Of a stretch of 64,000 nt of DNA, positions 9,851-18,597 are shown piece by piece. A program made the position numbers and the translations under genes. Numbering within the stretch: position 1 is the first letter of the stretch; every line of letters starts with the position of its first letter. The notes under the pieces are model-generated. The model was given only the letters and a program-made list of their open reading frames with translations, was not told the DNA's origin and did no database searches. Origin of the DNA: Reyranella sp. GTDB lineage: Bacteria; Pseudomonadota; Alphaproteobacteria; Reyranellales; Reyranellaceae. The DNA lies in contig NZ_SCUT01000026.1 in NCBI RefSeq assembly GCF_004297265.1, positions 1 to 64,000 on the forward strand. Reading direction: 5' to 3'.

Positions 9851-10726
9851 ATGATCAAGACTGCAGCCTTCGTTCTCCTGGCGCTCCTGGCGGCGGTGCC
9901 GGCGCAGGCCCAGCTGCAGGCGCCGCCCGTCTCCAGCCTCCGGGTGGACCCCTCGGCCCCGCCCGCAAATGCGCAGGCCGCGGCAACGCCGCTGACGGCG
10001 TTGTCGAGTTCCGAGAAGGTCCGGGAAAATCCCGGTGTGCAGTACCTGCTCATGAAGACGGTGGTCGCGAAATCGATCGGGGTTCAGAAAACGCGGGCCC
10101 TGCCCGTCGAGGCGGGCGGCTACAATCTCCTGAAGTATTGCTGGACGCCGGCCAACGTGCTGGGCGACTGGGGCGAAAGCTCCGGTCCCACGGGCGAAAT
10201 GGTCGTGCGGGCCCTCGAATCCCTTTCGTGGTCGCGCGATCTCGCTCGGGCGGGCTATCCCGAAGGGCCGGTCGCGGAGGCAATCGGCCGATACGAGGCC
10301 ACGCTGGTGGCCGCCAACTTCGCCGAGGCCGCCCGCGCCCGCGCCTTCGAGGGCCTGCGGGCCGAACTCCAAGGGCTGCAGATGCGGACGCCGGGCACCT
10401 CGGAGATCGTGGCGCGCGAGCGCTGCAACTGGCAGCCGTCATCGTTCGGATTGAACGTCGCGACGGCGCCGCCAGGCGGCCGCGCCCGCTTCATTCCCTA
10501 CGTGTTGCACCAATTCTGCCTCGCGCAGCAGATCGACCCCGGCGACGGGGTGCGCTGCGACTACTGGCAGTCGGCAAAGGGCGACGGGCCGATGTCGTTC
10601 GCCGGCGAGACCGTCTACAGCGTGAGCTGGCCGGACGACCCTGTCGCGACCACGGGGCGCTTCAACCCCGACGAGCAGCGTACCGCCGGAACGGTGACGC
10701 TGCGGCAGCGGCCCCCGAAGAAGTAG
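9851..10726 (+). CDS. Secreted protein, unknown function
   Basis: A 291-residue protein with a signal peptide (MIKTAAFVLLALLAAVPAQAQ) followed by a Pro/Ala-rich stretch. The mature domain contains four Cys, in KYCWTP, ERCNWQP, QFCLAQQ and VRCDYWQ, consistent with two periplasmic disulfides. No family recognised. It is divergent from the secreted hydrolase with only 47 bases between them and convergent with infC. Confidence 0.72.
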   Translation: MIKTAAFVLLALLAAVPAQAQLQAPPVSSLRVDPSAPPANAQAAATPLTALSSSEKVRENPGVQYLLMKTVVAKSIGVQKTRALPVEAGGYNLLKYCWTPANVLGDWGESSGPTGEMVVRALESLSWSRDLARAGYPEGPVAEAIGRYEATLVAANFAEAARARAFEGLRAELQGLQMRTPGTSEIVARERCNWQPSSFGLNVATAPPGGRARFIPYVLHQFCLAQQIDPGDGVRCDYWQSAKGDGPMSFAGETVYSVSWPDDPVATTGRFNPDEQRTAGTVTLRQRPPKK

Positions 10727-10747
10727 GGGCCGCGCGGCTCGGCGCCG

Positions 10748-11284
10748 TTACTTCGGCGCCAGCACCATGATCATCTGCCGGCCTTCCATGCGCGGCATCG
10801 ACTCGATCTTGGTGTGCTCGTCCATCTCACCGCGGACGCGGTTCAACACTTCCATGCCGAGGTTGGCGTGCACCATCTCGCGGCCGCGGAAGCGCAGGGT
10901 GACCTTCACCTTGTCGCCTTCCTCGATGAACCGCTTCATGGCGCGCATCTTCACTTCGTAGTCGTGTTCATCGATGTTCGGGCGCATCTTGATCTCTTTG
11001 ACCTCGATGACCTTCTGGTGCTTGCGCGCCTCGTGGGCCTTCTTCTGGGCCTCGTACTTGTACTTGCCGTAGTCGGAGATCTTGGCGACCGGCGGTACGG
11101 CATTGGGCGAAATCTCGATCAGGTCGAGGTTTGCCTCTTCGGCCATCTCGATGGCCTCGCGGGTGCTCACGACGCCGACCATGTCGCCGTTCTCGTCGAT
11201 CAGTCGGACTTGCGCCGCGCGGATCTCGTTGTTGACGCGCGGACCCTCGCGGGTGGGCGCAGTCTGTTGGGCAGGTCTTGCTAT
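10748..11284 (-). CDS. infC: Translation initiation factor IF-3, ATA start
   Basis: A 178-residue IF-3 with the N-domain motif [10 protein letters not shown] and the C-domain helix [14 protein letters not shown]. No ATG lies at the expected start; the first in-frame ATG (11182) would delete 34 residues including the conserved VNNEIRA. The frame reaches ATA at 11284, six bases after a strong AGGAG, so ATA is the probable start. A rare start codon on infC is known from other bacteria, where IF-3 represses its own translation by rejecting it. thrS lies just upstream. Confidence 0.95.
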   Translation of the reverse strand: MARPAQQTAPTREGPRVNNEIRAAQVRLIDENGDMVGVVSTREAIEMAEEANLDLIEISPNAVPPVAKISDYGKYKYEAQKKAHEARKHQKVIEVKEIKMRPNIDEHDYEVKMRAMKRFIEEGDKVKVTLRFRGREMVHANLGMEVLNRVRGEMDEHTKIESMPRMEGRQMIMVLAPK

Positions 11285-11340
11285 GTCTTTCTCCTGTGCT
11301 GAAGCCCCGGTTGCGGGGCGGGTATGGGGCCCGGACCGCC

Positions 11341-13284
11341 CTAGAAGGGCGGCCGGGCCTCCTCTGAAAGTTTAGTGACGGCGGCCCCGAGTTCAAGGAC
11401 CTCCTGCTTTTCCGAGCCCAGGCGGCGGACCGCCACCGTACGGGCTTCCATGTCGCGCCGGCCGACCGCGAGGATCAGGGGCACATGGGCCAGCGAATGC
11501 TCGCGGACCTTGTAGTTGATCTTCTCGTTGCGCAGGTCGGTGTCGACCCGCATGCCGGCGGCGCGCAGGGCGGCCGCGACCTCCCCGGCATAGCCATCGG
11601 CGTCGTTCACGACCGTGACCACAACCGCTTGCGTCGGCGCCAGCCAGAGCGGGAACCGGCCGGCATAGTTCTCGATCAGGATTCCGATGATCCGTTCGAA
11701 GCTGCCGAAGATGGCGCGGTGCAGCATGACGGGCCGCTTTCGCGATCCGTCCTCGGCCACGTAGCTCGCGTCCAGGCGCTCGGGGAGCACGAAATCGACC
11801 TGCAAGGTGCCGCACTGCCAGTCGCGGCCGATCGCGTCGCGCAGCACGAACTCCAGCTTGGGCCCGTAGAACGCGCCTTCGCCGGGGTTCAGGATGAGGT
11901 CGAGCCCGGCCGCCTTGGACGCCGCCTTGAGTGCCCCCTCGGCCTGGTCCCACACCGCGTCCGTGCCGGCGCGGACCGGCGGACGATCCGAGAACTTCAC
12001 GAAATAATCCGGGAAGCCCAGGTCCCTGTAGATCGAGCCCAGCAGCTCGCAGAAGCGGATCGTCTCGCTCTCGATCTGCTCCTCGCTGCAGAAGATGTGG
12101 GCATCGTCCTGCGTGAAGTTGCGCACGCGCATGATGCCGTGCAGCGCGCCCGACGGCTCGAAGCGATGGCACGAGCCAAACTCGGCCATGCGCAGCGGCA
12201 GCTCGCGGTAGCTGCGAAGGCCTTGGTTGAAGATCTGCACGTGGCAGGGGCAGTTCATCGGCTTCAGCGCGAAGATGCGCTTGTCGTCGTCGGCGATGAA
12301 CTCGCGCAGGCCTTCCTCGTTCTCGCTGAGATACATGTTCTCGCGGAACTTCTCCCAGTGGCCCGACGCCTCCCACAGCTTGCGATCGACCAGCTGCGGC
12401 GTCTTCACTTCCTGGTAACCGGCGGCGTCGAGCTTGCGCCGGAGGTAGCTCTCCAGCGTGCGCCAGAACGTCCAGCCCTTGGGGTGCCAGAACACCATGC
12501 CCGCGGCTTCTTCCTGCTGGTGGAAGAGGCCCATCTCGCGGCCGAGGCGGCGATGATCGCGCTTCTCGGCCTCTTCGATGCGGTGCAGGTAGGCCTTCAG
12601 GTCCTTGTCCGAGAAGAAGACCGTGCCGTAGACGCGCTGGAGCTGGGCGTTGTTCTTGTCGCCGCGCCAATAGGCGCCCGACACCTTCGTGAGCTTGAAC
12701 GCCTTGCCGAGCTTGCCCGTCGAGGGCAGGTGCGGCCCCAGGCACATGTCGAGCCAGTCGCCCTGCTTGTAGACCGAGATCTCCTCGTCCTTCGGCAGCT
12801 CGTCGGCCCATTCGGCTTTGAACTTCTCCCCGTGCCGGACGAAGTAGTCCTTGATCTGCGCGCGATCCCACACCGAGCGCTCGATCGGCAGGTCGCGGTC
12901 GACGATCTCGCCCATGCGCTGCTCGATCTTCGCGAAGTCGTCGGGCGAGAAGGGCTGGTCGCGCACGAAATCGTAGTAGAAGCCGTCCTCCGTCGAGGGG
13001 CCGAACGTGATCTGCGTGCCGGGATAGAGTTCCTGCACCGCCTGCGCCAGCACATGCGCCGCGTCGTGGCGCAGCAGCTCGAGCGCATCGGGGTCGCGCG
13101 ACGTCACGATGCCGATCTTGGCGTCGCGATCGACCACGTGGGCGAGGTCGACCATCTTGCCGTCGACGCGCAGCGCGAGAGCGGCCTTGGCGAGCCCAGG
13201 ACCGATCGAGGCGGCGATCTCGGCGCCGCTGACCGGTTTGTCGAAGGACCGGACCGAACCGTCCGGCAAAGAAATATTGATCAT
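11341..13284 (-). CDS. thrS: Threonyl-tRNA synthetase
   Basis: A class II synthetase of about 647 residues. An N-terminal TGS domain (about 1-65) is followed by the editing domain with HDAAH, the catalytic core, and a C-terminal anticodon-binding domain (about 545-640). [14 protein letters not shown] at 13284 is preferred, with GGTGA upstream; a GTG three codons earlier is the alternative. It heads the leftward translation cluster. The 56-base gap to infC carries a GCCCCG/CGGGGC hairpin but no T-run, so read-through into infC is expected. Confidence 0.98.
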   Translation of the reverse strand: MINISLPDGSVRSFDKPVSGAEIAASIGPGLAKAALALRVDGKMVDLAHVVDRDAKIGIVTSRDPDALELLRHDAAHVLAQAVQELYPGTQITFGPSTEDGFYYDFVRDQPFSPDDFAKIEQRMGEIVDRDLPIERSVWDRAQIKDYFVRHGEKFKAEWADELPKDEEISVYKQGDWLDMCLGPHLPSTGKLGKAFKLTKVSGAYWRGDKNNAQLQRVYGTVFFSDKDLKAYLHRIEEAEKRDHRRLGREMGLFHQQEEAAGMVFWHPKGWTFWRTLESYLRRKLDAAGYQEVKTPQLVDRKLWEASGHWEKFRENMYLSENEEGLREFIADDDKRIFALKPMNCPCHVQIFNQGLRSYRELPLRMAEFGSCHRFEPSGALHGIMRVRNFTQDDAHIFCSEEQIESETIRFCELLGSIYRDLGFPDYFVKFSDRPPVRAGTDAVWDQAEGALKAASKAAGLDLILNPGEGAFYGPKLEFVLRDAIGRDWQCGTLQVDFVLPERLDASYVAEDGSRKRPVMLHRAIFGSFERIIGILIENYAGRFPLWLAPTQAVVVTVVNDADGYAGEVAAALRAAGMRVDTDLRNEKINYKVREHSLAHVPLILAVGRRDMEARTVAVRRLGSEKQEVLELGAAVTKLSEEARPPF

Positions 13285-13351
13285 TCTGTTCACCAGCTAA
13301 CGAAATTCCGAACGAAGCTCATCCGCCGACACGAACGGTCGGACGACAGCA

Positions 13352-13383
13352 GGCCGGGAAGCCGCACGAGTGCGAGCCCGGCC
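13352..13383 (-). promoter_or_regulatory. Leader hairpin of thrS
   Basis: Within the thrS leader, GGCCGGG and CGCAC pair with GTGCG and CCCGGCC around a three-to-four-base loop, with a small internal loop. There is no T-run after it, so it is not a terminator. It could stabilise the leader or take part in translational control, as the tRNA-like leader of enteric thrS does. The role is speculative. Confidence 0.4.
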
Positions 13384-13447
13384 GAATCAAGTTCGGACGG
13401 TGGTGATAACGGCAGGAGCGGTGAAAAACCGGCGTTCCATGTGCCCG

Positions 13448-13476
13448 GAGATAGTTGCCGGGCAACGCTGAGTCAA
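13448..13476 (-). promoter_or_regulatory. Predicted thrS promoter
   Basis: On the minus strand TTGACT (13471-13476) and TATCTC (13448-13453) are separated by 17 bases. Initiation near 13441 would give a leader of about 155 bases. The promoter overlaps the end of the upstream glycosyltransferase region, the only gap available before thrS. Confidence 0.55.
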
Positions 13477-13478
13477 GG

Positions 13479-14615
13479 TCAGCGGTCTGTCAGGCGGTGG
13501 TAGAGGGCCAGCAGCTGCTGGTTGGACTGCGCCAGGCTGTAGGTGCCGCGCACATGCTCCTGCGCCGTGCGCGCGAGTTCCGCCCGCCGTTCGATCGAAA
13601 GCGACAGGGCGGCCTGCAAGGCTTCGGCCAGCGCCGCCGGATCGCCCGCGGGAGCCAGCCAGCCGGTGACGCCGTCGGGCCGGATCGTCTCGGCGGCCCC
13701 GCCGCCATCCTCGGCGACGACCGGCCGTCCCATCGCCTGCGCCTCGACCAGGGCCCGGCTGAAGCCCTGGCGCGCACCGCCGGTCGACACCACGACGTCG
13801 GCCAGCATGTAGGCCGCCGGCATGTCGTCGACATAGGGGCCGATCTGCACGCGGCCGTTGAGCTCAGCCGCCTCGATGGCGCGCTCGAGCTCCTTCTCGA
13901 ACGGCGTCGCCGCACCGGTCGAGCCGAGCAGCAGGCAGAACACGTCGTCGCGGCCCAGCCGCTTGATCGCCTCGACCAGGATCTTCTGTCCGTTGTCCTC
14001 GCCGAAGCGGCCGGGACAGAGGACGAGATGGCTGCCGTCGGGCACGCGCAGCTCGCCCGCGAGTCGGATCACCCGGTCGGCGCGCACGAGCGCAGGATCG
14101 AAACGGTCGAAGTTGATGCCGGGAGTGATTGTTTCCAGCCGGTCCTGCAGCGCCGGGAAGCGCTCCAGCGCATCGCGCGCGACATGCTGCGAGACGGCGA
14201 TCACCGCATCGGCGCGCGATTGGCGCGCCTCGACGAAACGGCCCGCGAGATCGGAGGCGAGGAACGGCCGGTGCAGGGTCGCGATCCACTTGATGCCGAG
14301 ACGGCGGGCGAGGGCGCGGGCCACCCAGCCGGTGGCGGGCGAACGCGCCTGGATGACGTCGACCCTGGCGTCGCGCAGGCTGGACGCGAGCTTGCCGGGC
14401 AGGGTCAACCGCCCCCACACCGGATGAGACAGAGCCGGAATTTCGATGTGGCTGGCACGCAGTCGCAGCAGGTCGGGCACCATGCTGCCGCCGGGCGACG
14501 CCACGATCGCCGAGCCGCCGGCCGCGATCACGGCTTGCGCGGCTTCCAGCGTGGCGCGGGCCAGGCCGCCGCCGGCCAGGGTCGGAACGATCTGAAGCAG
14601 GGTGGGCGCGGACAC
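13479..14615 (-). CDS. Glycosyltransferase family 4 (GT-B fold)
   Basis: A 378-residue GT-B enzyme. The N-terminal half has LAGGGLARATLE; the C-terminal half has the nucleotide-sugar site (CPGRFGEDNGQK and later GFSRALVEAQAMGRPVVAED, with the conserved E-x7-E arrangement). This is typical of WaaG- or PimA-like enzymes that extend lipopolysaccharide or other glycans at the membrane. The GTG start gives MSAPTLLQIVP. No polysaccharide genes are adjacent, so the acceptor is unknown. Confidence 0.9.
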   Translation of the reverse strand: MSAPTLLQIVPTLAGGGLARATLEAAQAVIAAGGSAIVASPGGSMVPDLLRLRASHIEIPALSHPVWGRLTLPGKLASSLRDARVDVIQARSPATGWVARALARRLGIKWIATLHRPFLASDLAGRFVEARQSRADAVIAVSQHVARDALERFPALQDRLETITPGINFDRFDPALVRADRVIRLAGELRVPDGSHLVLCPGRFGEDNGQKILVEAIKRLGRDDVFCLLLGSTGAATPFEKELERAIEAAELNGRVQIGPYVDDMPAAYMLADVVVSTGGARQGFSRALVEAQAMGRPVVAEDGGGAAETIRPDGVTGWLAPAGDPAALAEALQAALSLSIERRAELARTAQEHVRGTYSLAQSNQQLLALYHRLTDR

Positions 14616-14671
14616 GGGCTTGGCTTTTGGCTACATCAAAGGGAGGCAGCAGGTAACACGGGAGGCGCAAC

Positions 14672-15433
14672 GTGGGTAGGGTCGAGCGGCTGCAGCGGGA
14701 CGACGGCAACACCATCGCTTATGCAACGACGCAAGCGGCGAAAGAGGGGGGACTCACGCCGACGGTCGTCTTCCTCGGCGGCTTTCGTTCCGACATGACC
14801 GGGACCAAGGCCGTGGCGCTCGAAGCCTGGGCCCGGAAGACCGGCCGTGCCTTCCTACGTTTCGATTATTTCGGTCACGGCCAGTCGTCGGGCCGCTTCG
14901 AGGACGGCACCATCGGCCGCTGGCTGGACGATTCGCTCGCCGCCATCGACCGCTTGACCAAGGGCAAGCTCGTCCTCGTCGGGTCGAGCATGGGCGGATG
15001 GCTGTCATTGCTGGCAGCGCGCGCGCGCCCTGAACGGCTGGCCGGCCTCGTGCTGATCGCCGCCGCCCCCGACTTCACCGAGCGCATGCTGCTGAACGGC
15101 CTCTCGCCCGAGGATCGCGCGACGCTGGAGCGCGAGGGCAGGCTCGAACGTCCCTCGCAGTATTCGCCGGAGCCCTCGGTCTTCACCTGGAAGCTGATCG
15201 AGGAGGGCCGCAATCATCTCCTGCTCGACAAGCCGCTCGTGCTGCCCTGTCCGGTGCGGCTGCTGCACGGCCAGAGCGATCCCGACGTGCCGTGGGAGTA
15301 TTCGCTGCAGATCGCCAAGCATCTCGACGCGCCGGAAGTCGTCACCACCTTCATCAAGGGCGGCGACCACCGCCTCAGCACGCCATCCGATATCGCGCGC
15401 CTCATCGCGACGGTCGAGGAGCTGGTGAGCTAA
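14672..15433 (+). CDS. Alpha/beta hydrolase (ABHD10/thioesterase-like)
   Basis: A 253-residue cytosolic hydrolase with a GTG start six bases after GGAGG. It shows FRSDMTGTKA and FDYFGHGQSSG early, the nucleophile GSSMGGW, an acid in GQSDPDVPW and the His in GGDHRLS. The short acyl-protein thioesterase type (ABHD10-like) is the best match from memory. It is divergent from the glycosyltransferase across 56 bases. Confidence 0.88.
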   Translation: MGRVERLQRDDGNTIAYATTQAAKEGGLTPTVVFLGGFRSDMTGTKAVALEAWARKTGRAFLRFDYFGHGQSSGRFEDGTIGRWLDDSLAAIDRLTKGKLVLVGSSMGGWLSLLAARARPERLAGLVLIAAAPDFTERMLLNGLSPEDRATLEREGRLERPSQYSPEPSVFTWKLIEEGRNHLLLDKPLVLPCPVRLLHGQSDPDVPWEYSLQIAKHLDAPEVVTTFIKGGDHRLSTPSDIARLIATVEELVS

Positions 15434-15439
15434 AGAAAT

Positions 15440-15569
15440 CCCGTCGTCTCGACCGTAGCGCCGAAGGCGCGGAGCGGAGAGACCTTCGCTCCACGATTTG
15501 CCGGCTTTTGGTGGAGAGAAGGCCTCTCCACTTCGCCTCGCTACGCTCGCCTCCGGTCGAGGCGACGGG
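15440..15569. repeat. Inverted-repeat element between convergent genes
   Basis: CCCGTCGTCTCGACCG at the left end matches the complement of GGTCGAGGCGACGGG at the right, and inner GGAGAGACC and GGCCTCTCC also pair. The element fills the convergent gap between the hydrolase and the epimerase-like gene. It resembles REP-type palindromic sequences, and no gene is credible in it. Confidence 0.65.
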
Positions 15570-15572
15570 CTC

Positions 15573-16439
15573 CTAACCTTCCGTAGCCAGAATCGCAGCG
15601 AGTCCTTCACGGTAAGACGGATAGCGCAGCACGACGCCGAGCTCGCGCTTGAGCTTGTCGTTCCTGACGCGGCGGCTCTCCGCATAGAAGGAGCGCGCCA
15701 TCGCCGACATGGTGGGTGCGGCTTCGTCCCAGGGAATGGCCGGCGGGACCGGGCGTCCCAGCAGCTCGCAGGCATAGGCGATGACGTCGGCGTTCGGCGC
15801 CGGCAGGTCGTCGGCCACGTTCCAGATCTCGACGCGCCCGTCCTCGCGAGTCATGGCCTTCAAGGCGCTGGCGGCGAGATCCTCGACATGGATGCGCGAG
15901 AAGACCTGGCCCGGCTTGACGATGCGCTGCGCTGTTCCCGCCCGTACGCGGTCGAGCGTGCTGCGTCCCGAACCGTAGATGCCGGGAAGCCGCAGGATGT
16001 GCAGCGACGCCTTCGTCTCCGACGCGAGGTCGCGCCAGGCCTGTTCGGCGGCGAGGCGCTGCTGGCTGCGCGGCTGCGTCGGCAGAGCCGGTTTCGTCTC
16101 GTCGACCCAGCCGCCATCGTGACTGCCATAGACGCCCGTGGTGGAGAGATAGCCCAGCCATCGCGCCCGGCCGAGCAGCGCGCGGCAGGAGCGCAGCGCC
16201 GGATCACCGGACTCACCCGGCGCGATCGTGCAGATGACGTGCGTCGTGTCGCCGAATGCTTCGGTGGAGAGCGCGGTCGAGCCATCGAACCTGTGAGCCT
16301 CGATGCCGGCTTCGCGCAGCCTGCCTGCTTTCTCTTCGCCGGTGCACGTGCCGGCCACCGCCCAACCCTGCGCCCTCGCAAGCTTGGCGATTTCAAGGCC
16401 GCTGAAGCCCAGGCCGAAGATGAAAAGTCGTCTTGTCAT
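15573..16439 (-). CDS. Atypical extended SDR, NAD-dependent epimerase/dehydratase family (YeeZ-like)
   Basis: A 288-residue Rossmann protein starting MTRRLFIFGLGFSGLEIAK, with the nucleotide motif GxGxxG at 9-14. The central STTGVYGSHDGGWVDE replaces the usual YxxxK spacing, as in YeeZ/YbjT-like proteins. The family binds NAD(P) but a reaction is rarely known. The divergent TPR gene starts 36 bases away. Confidence 0.85.
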   Translation of the reverse strand: MTRRLFIFGLGFSGLEIAKLARAQGWAVAGTCTGEEKAGRLREAGIEAHRFDGSTALSTEAFGDTTHVICTIAPGESGDPALRSCRALLGRARWLGYLSTTGVYGSHDGGWVDETKPALPTQPRSQQRLAAEQAWRDLASETKASLHILRLPGIYGSGRSTLDRVRAGTAQRIVKPGQVFSRIHVEDLAASALKAMTREDGRVEIWNVADDLPAPNADVIAYACELLGRPVPPAIPWDEAAPTMSAMARSFYAESRRVRNDKLKRELGVVLRYPSYREGLAAILATEG

Positions 16440-16475
16440 CTTGTCAGGAACGCCTCGGCGCGGTTCTTTTCAACC

Positions 16476-17324
16476 ATGTTGTTTCATCGCAAGACGCTGT
16501 GGCTGCTGCTCGGCCTCCTCGCCGCGTCGCCGTCGCTCGCGCAGCCCATTCCCGTAGTTCCCGCTCCCGTCACGTCGCTTCCCGGGCCGCCGGCGCTGGA
16601 AACACGTCCGGATCACGTCCGCCGCTATACCGAGTGCATGCAGCTCGCGCGGATGGAGCCGCTGAAGGCCCTGCCGGCGGCCGAGAAGTGGATCGTCGAA
16701 GGCGGCGGCATGGGCGCCCGTCACTGCGTCGCCGTGGCCATGTTCCAGTCGGGCAAGCATGCGCAGGCCGCGGCACAATTCGAGGCCATCGCCCGCGACA
16801 TGGGACAGGACCGGCCGGGCCTGCGCGCCGAACTCTATGCCCAGGCCGGACAGGCCTGGATGGAGGCCGGCGCCGCCGACAAGGCCGCCGCGGCGCAGAC
16901 CCGTGCCCTCGAACTCAAGACCGACGATCCCGACCTCTGGATCGATCGCGGCCTGTCCTACGCCGCGATGCAGTCGTGGCCGCGCGCCATCTCCGACTTC
17001 GACCGGGCCATCCGCCTTCGGCAGGACGATATCGACGCGCTGGTGCTGCGCGCCGCGGCCTGGCGCAATGCCCGCGATCCCGGCCGTGCCCTGGTCGACG
17101 TGAATCGTGCCTTGTCGATCGCGCCGGACCATTCCGAGGCGCTGCTCGAGCGCGGCTTCATCAATCTCGCCCGCGGGTCGCGTGACGCCGCCAACGCCGA
17201 CTTCAATCGCGTGCTGAAGCTGGTCCCGCCGGGCTCGCCGGCGGCCCGCCGCGCCGAGGCGGGGCTGGCCGGTGGGGCGCCGACGGCTCCTGCGCCGACG
17301 CCGGCGCCGGCCGGGAAGCGATAG
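16476..17324 (+). CDS. Secreted TPR-repeat protein
   Basis: A 282-residue protein with a signal peptide (RKTLWLLLGLLAASPSLAQ) and at least four tetratricopeptide repeats, recognisable from AEALERG-like helices such as DLWIDRGLSYAAMQSWPRA and SEALLERGFINLARGSRDA. The C-terminus is Pro/Ala-rich. TPR arrays bind other proteins, so a periplasmic scaffold is plausible. The ATG at 16476 opens the signal peptide; upstream open frame overlaps the epimerase gene and is rejected. Confidence 0.88.
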   Translation: MLFHRKTLWLLLGLLAASPSLAQPIPVVPAPVTSLPGPPALETRPDHVRRYTECMQLARMEPLKALPAAEKWIVEGGGMGARHCVAVAMFQSGKHAQAAAQFEAIARDMGQDRPGLRAELYAQAGQAWMEAGAADKAAAAQTRALELKTDDPDLWIDRGLSYAAMQSWPRAISDFDRAIRLRQDDIDALVLRAAAWRNARDPGRALVDVNRALSIAPDHSEALLERGFINLARGSRDAANADFNRVLKLVPPGSPAARRAEAGLAGGAPTAPAPTPAPAGKR

Positions 17325-17358
17325 CCTCGCGAGAGGCGCTCGGGTAAAATGCCTGCAA

Positions 17359-18006
17359 ATGAATAAAGCCCTCTCCTCCATCGCCTTCGTCGGTGCGCTG
17401 GCCCTCGCCGCGCCGGCTTTCGCCCAGCCGGCCGCCGCGCCGCAGGCGCCATCCTCCTTCTATCCGGCGCCGCCGCCGGACCGGGCGCCGGTCATCGAAA
17501 AGGGCGCATCGACGTCGAACCTGTCGTCGCCCCTGCCGACCGCACCGCACGCGGTCGAACGCACCATCATCGATTCCGACGCCGAGGCGCAGCTCTTTGC
17601 CGAAGCCCGCAGGATCAGCTGGGGCCGCTATGCCAAGATCAAGGGCGCCAAGCCCGGCGAGCTGATGGTGACCAAGCAGGGCAATGTCTGGGTGGTGAAG
17701 GGTCGCATCGACAGCGTCGCGCCCGGCACCGAGGGCGACTGGGCCTTCATCGACGGCGTGGTCGAGCGCATCGGTGCGAACGTCGTGCAGATCCGCGGCG
17801 AGGTGGGATTCCGCGTCGCCAAGGTCGAGAAGGGCGTGCCCTGCAAGGTCGCGGGCCTGCTCAACTTCCGCCGCTCCGGCAAGTCGCAGGTGTGGCGCCT
17901 GGCCGAGGGCGACAATCCCTGCGACGGCACGCGCGAGGGCTTCGACCTCGTGATGGAAAAGCCGGTCGAGAAGAAGCCCGTTCCGACGCAGCCGAAGCGA
18001 AGCTGA
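17359..18006 (+). CDS. Secreted protein, unknown function
   Basis: A 215-residue protein with signal peptide MNKALSSIAFVGALALAAPAFAQ, a Pro-rich linker, and a mature domain with two Cys (VPCKVAG, DNPCDGT). The Lys/Pro-rich tail (KPVEKKPVPTQPKRS) may contact the envelope. No recognised domain. It follows the TPR gene after 34 bases and probably shares its transcript. Confidence 0.78.
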   Translation: MNKALSSIAFVGALALAAPAFAQPAAAPQAPSSFYPAPPPDRAPVIEKGASTSNLSSPLPTAPHAVERTIIDSDAEAQLFAEARRISWGRYAKIKGAKPGELMVTKQGNVWVVKGRIDSVAPGTEGDWAFIDGVVERIGANVVQIRGEVGFRVAKVEKGVPCKVAGLLNFRRSGKSQVWRLAEGDNPCDGTREGFDLVMEKPVEKKPVPTQPKRS

Positions 18007-18054
18007 TCGGCCTTAAGGGTATTCCGGTCGAGAAAGAATCACCCGTGTGAAAAA

Positions 18055-18109
18055 CCACCTCACCCTGAGGAGCGGTCCGCCGGAACGCGTCTCGAAGGAT
18101 GAGGTGGTG
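18055..18109. repeat. Palindromic repeat, family B, half element
   Basis: CCACCTCACCCTGAGGAG at the left and CTCGAAGGATGAGGTGG at the right form an imperfect inverted repeat. The core (CCTGAGGAG and TCTCGAAGGATG) is shared with the longer element at 30219-30329. It lies between two convergent genes and may act as a bidirectional transcript end. Confidence 0.7.
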
Positions 18110-18134
18110 CGGGTGAACCTGAAGCAGAAATCTC

Positions 18135-18587
18135 TTAGCGCGACGCCCTGATCGTCGTGATGGCCGCACGGGCCAGCGCGTCGGCGCGTTCGTTCTCGGG
18201 ATGGCCGCTATGGCCCTTCACCCAATGCCATTCGACGTGATGGACGGCACGGGCGGCGTCGAGGCGCTGCCATAGCTCGACGTTCTTGACGGGCTTCTTG
18301 TCGGACGTCTTCCAGCCGTTCTTCTTCCAGCCGTGGATCCACTTGGTGACGCCGTCCTTCACGTAAGAGCTGTCGGTGAAGAGGCGGACGTGGCAGGGCC
18401 GCTTCAACGCCTCGAGGCCCTGGATCGCCGCCATCAGCTCCATGCGGTTGTTGGTTGTCGCGCGGTCGCCGCCGGACAGTTCGCGTTCCTTGTCGCCCAT
18501 GCGCAGGATCGTTCCCCAGCCGCCCGGGCCGGGGTTTCCGCTGCAGGCGCCGTCAGTGAAGATCTCGACTTTCGGCGCTTCGCTCAC
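18135..18587 (-). CDS. rnhA: Ribonuclease HI
   Basis: A 150-residue enzyme that cleaves RNA in RNA-DNA hybrids. All four catalytic acids are visible: Asp in [11 protein letters not shown] (residue 12), Glu in NRMELMA, Asp in FTDSSYV and Asp in ERADALA. The GTG at 18587 ([10 protein letters not shown]) is chosen because GAGAGG lies about five bases upstream; an ATG at 18608 would overlap the end of thrB. It is the last gene of a leftward ispH-thrB-rnhA run. Confidence 0.97.
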   Translation of the reverse strand: MSEAPKVEIFTDGACSGNPGPGGWGTILRMGDKERELSGGDRATTNNRMELMAAIQGLEALKRPCHVRLFTDSSYVKDGVTKWIHGWKKNGWKTSDKKPVKNVELWQRLDAARAVHHVEWHWVKGHSGHPENERADALARAAITTIRASR

Positions 18588-18597
18588 AGGCCCTCTC

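Noticed and set aside
11485..13503. 672-codon open frame opposite thrS
   Set aside because: Antisense to a complete thrS; residues are typical of shadow translation.
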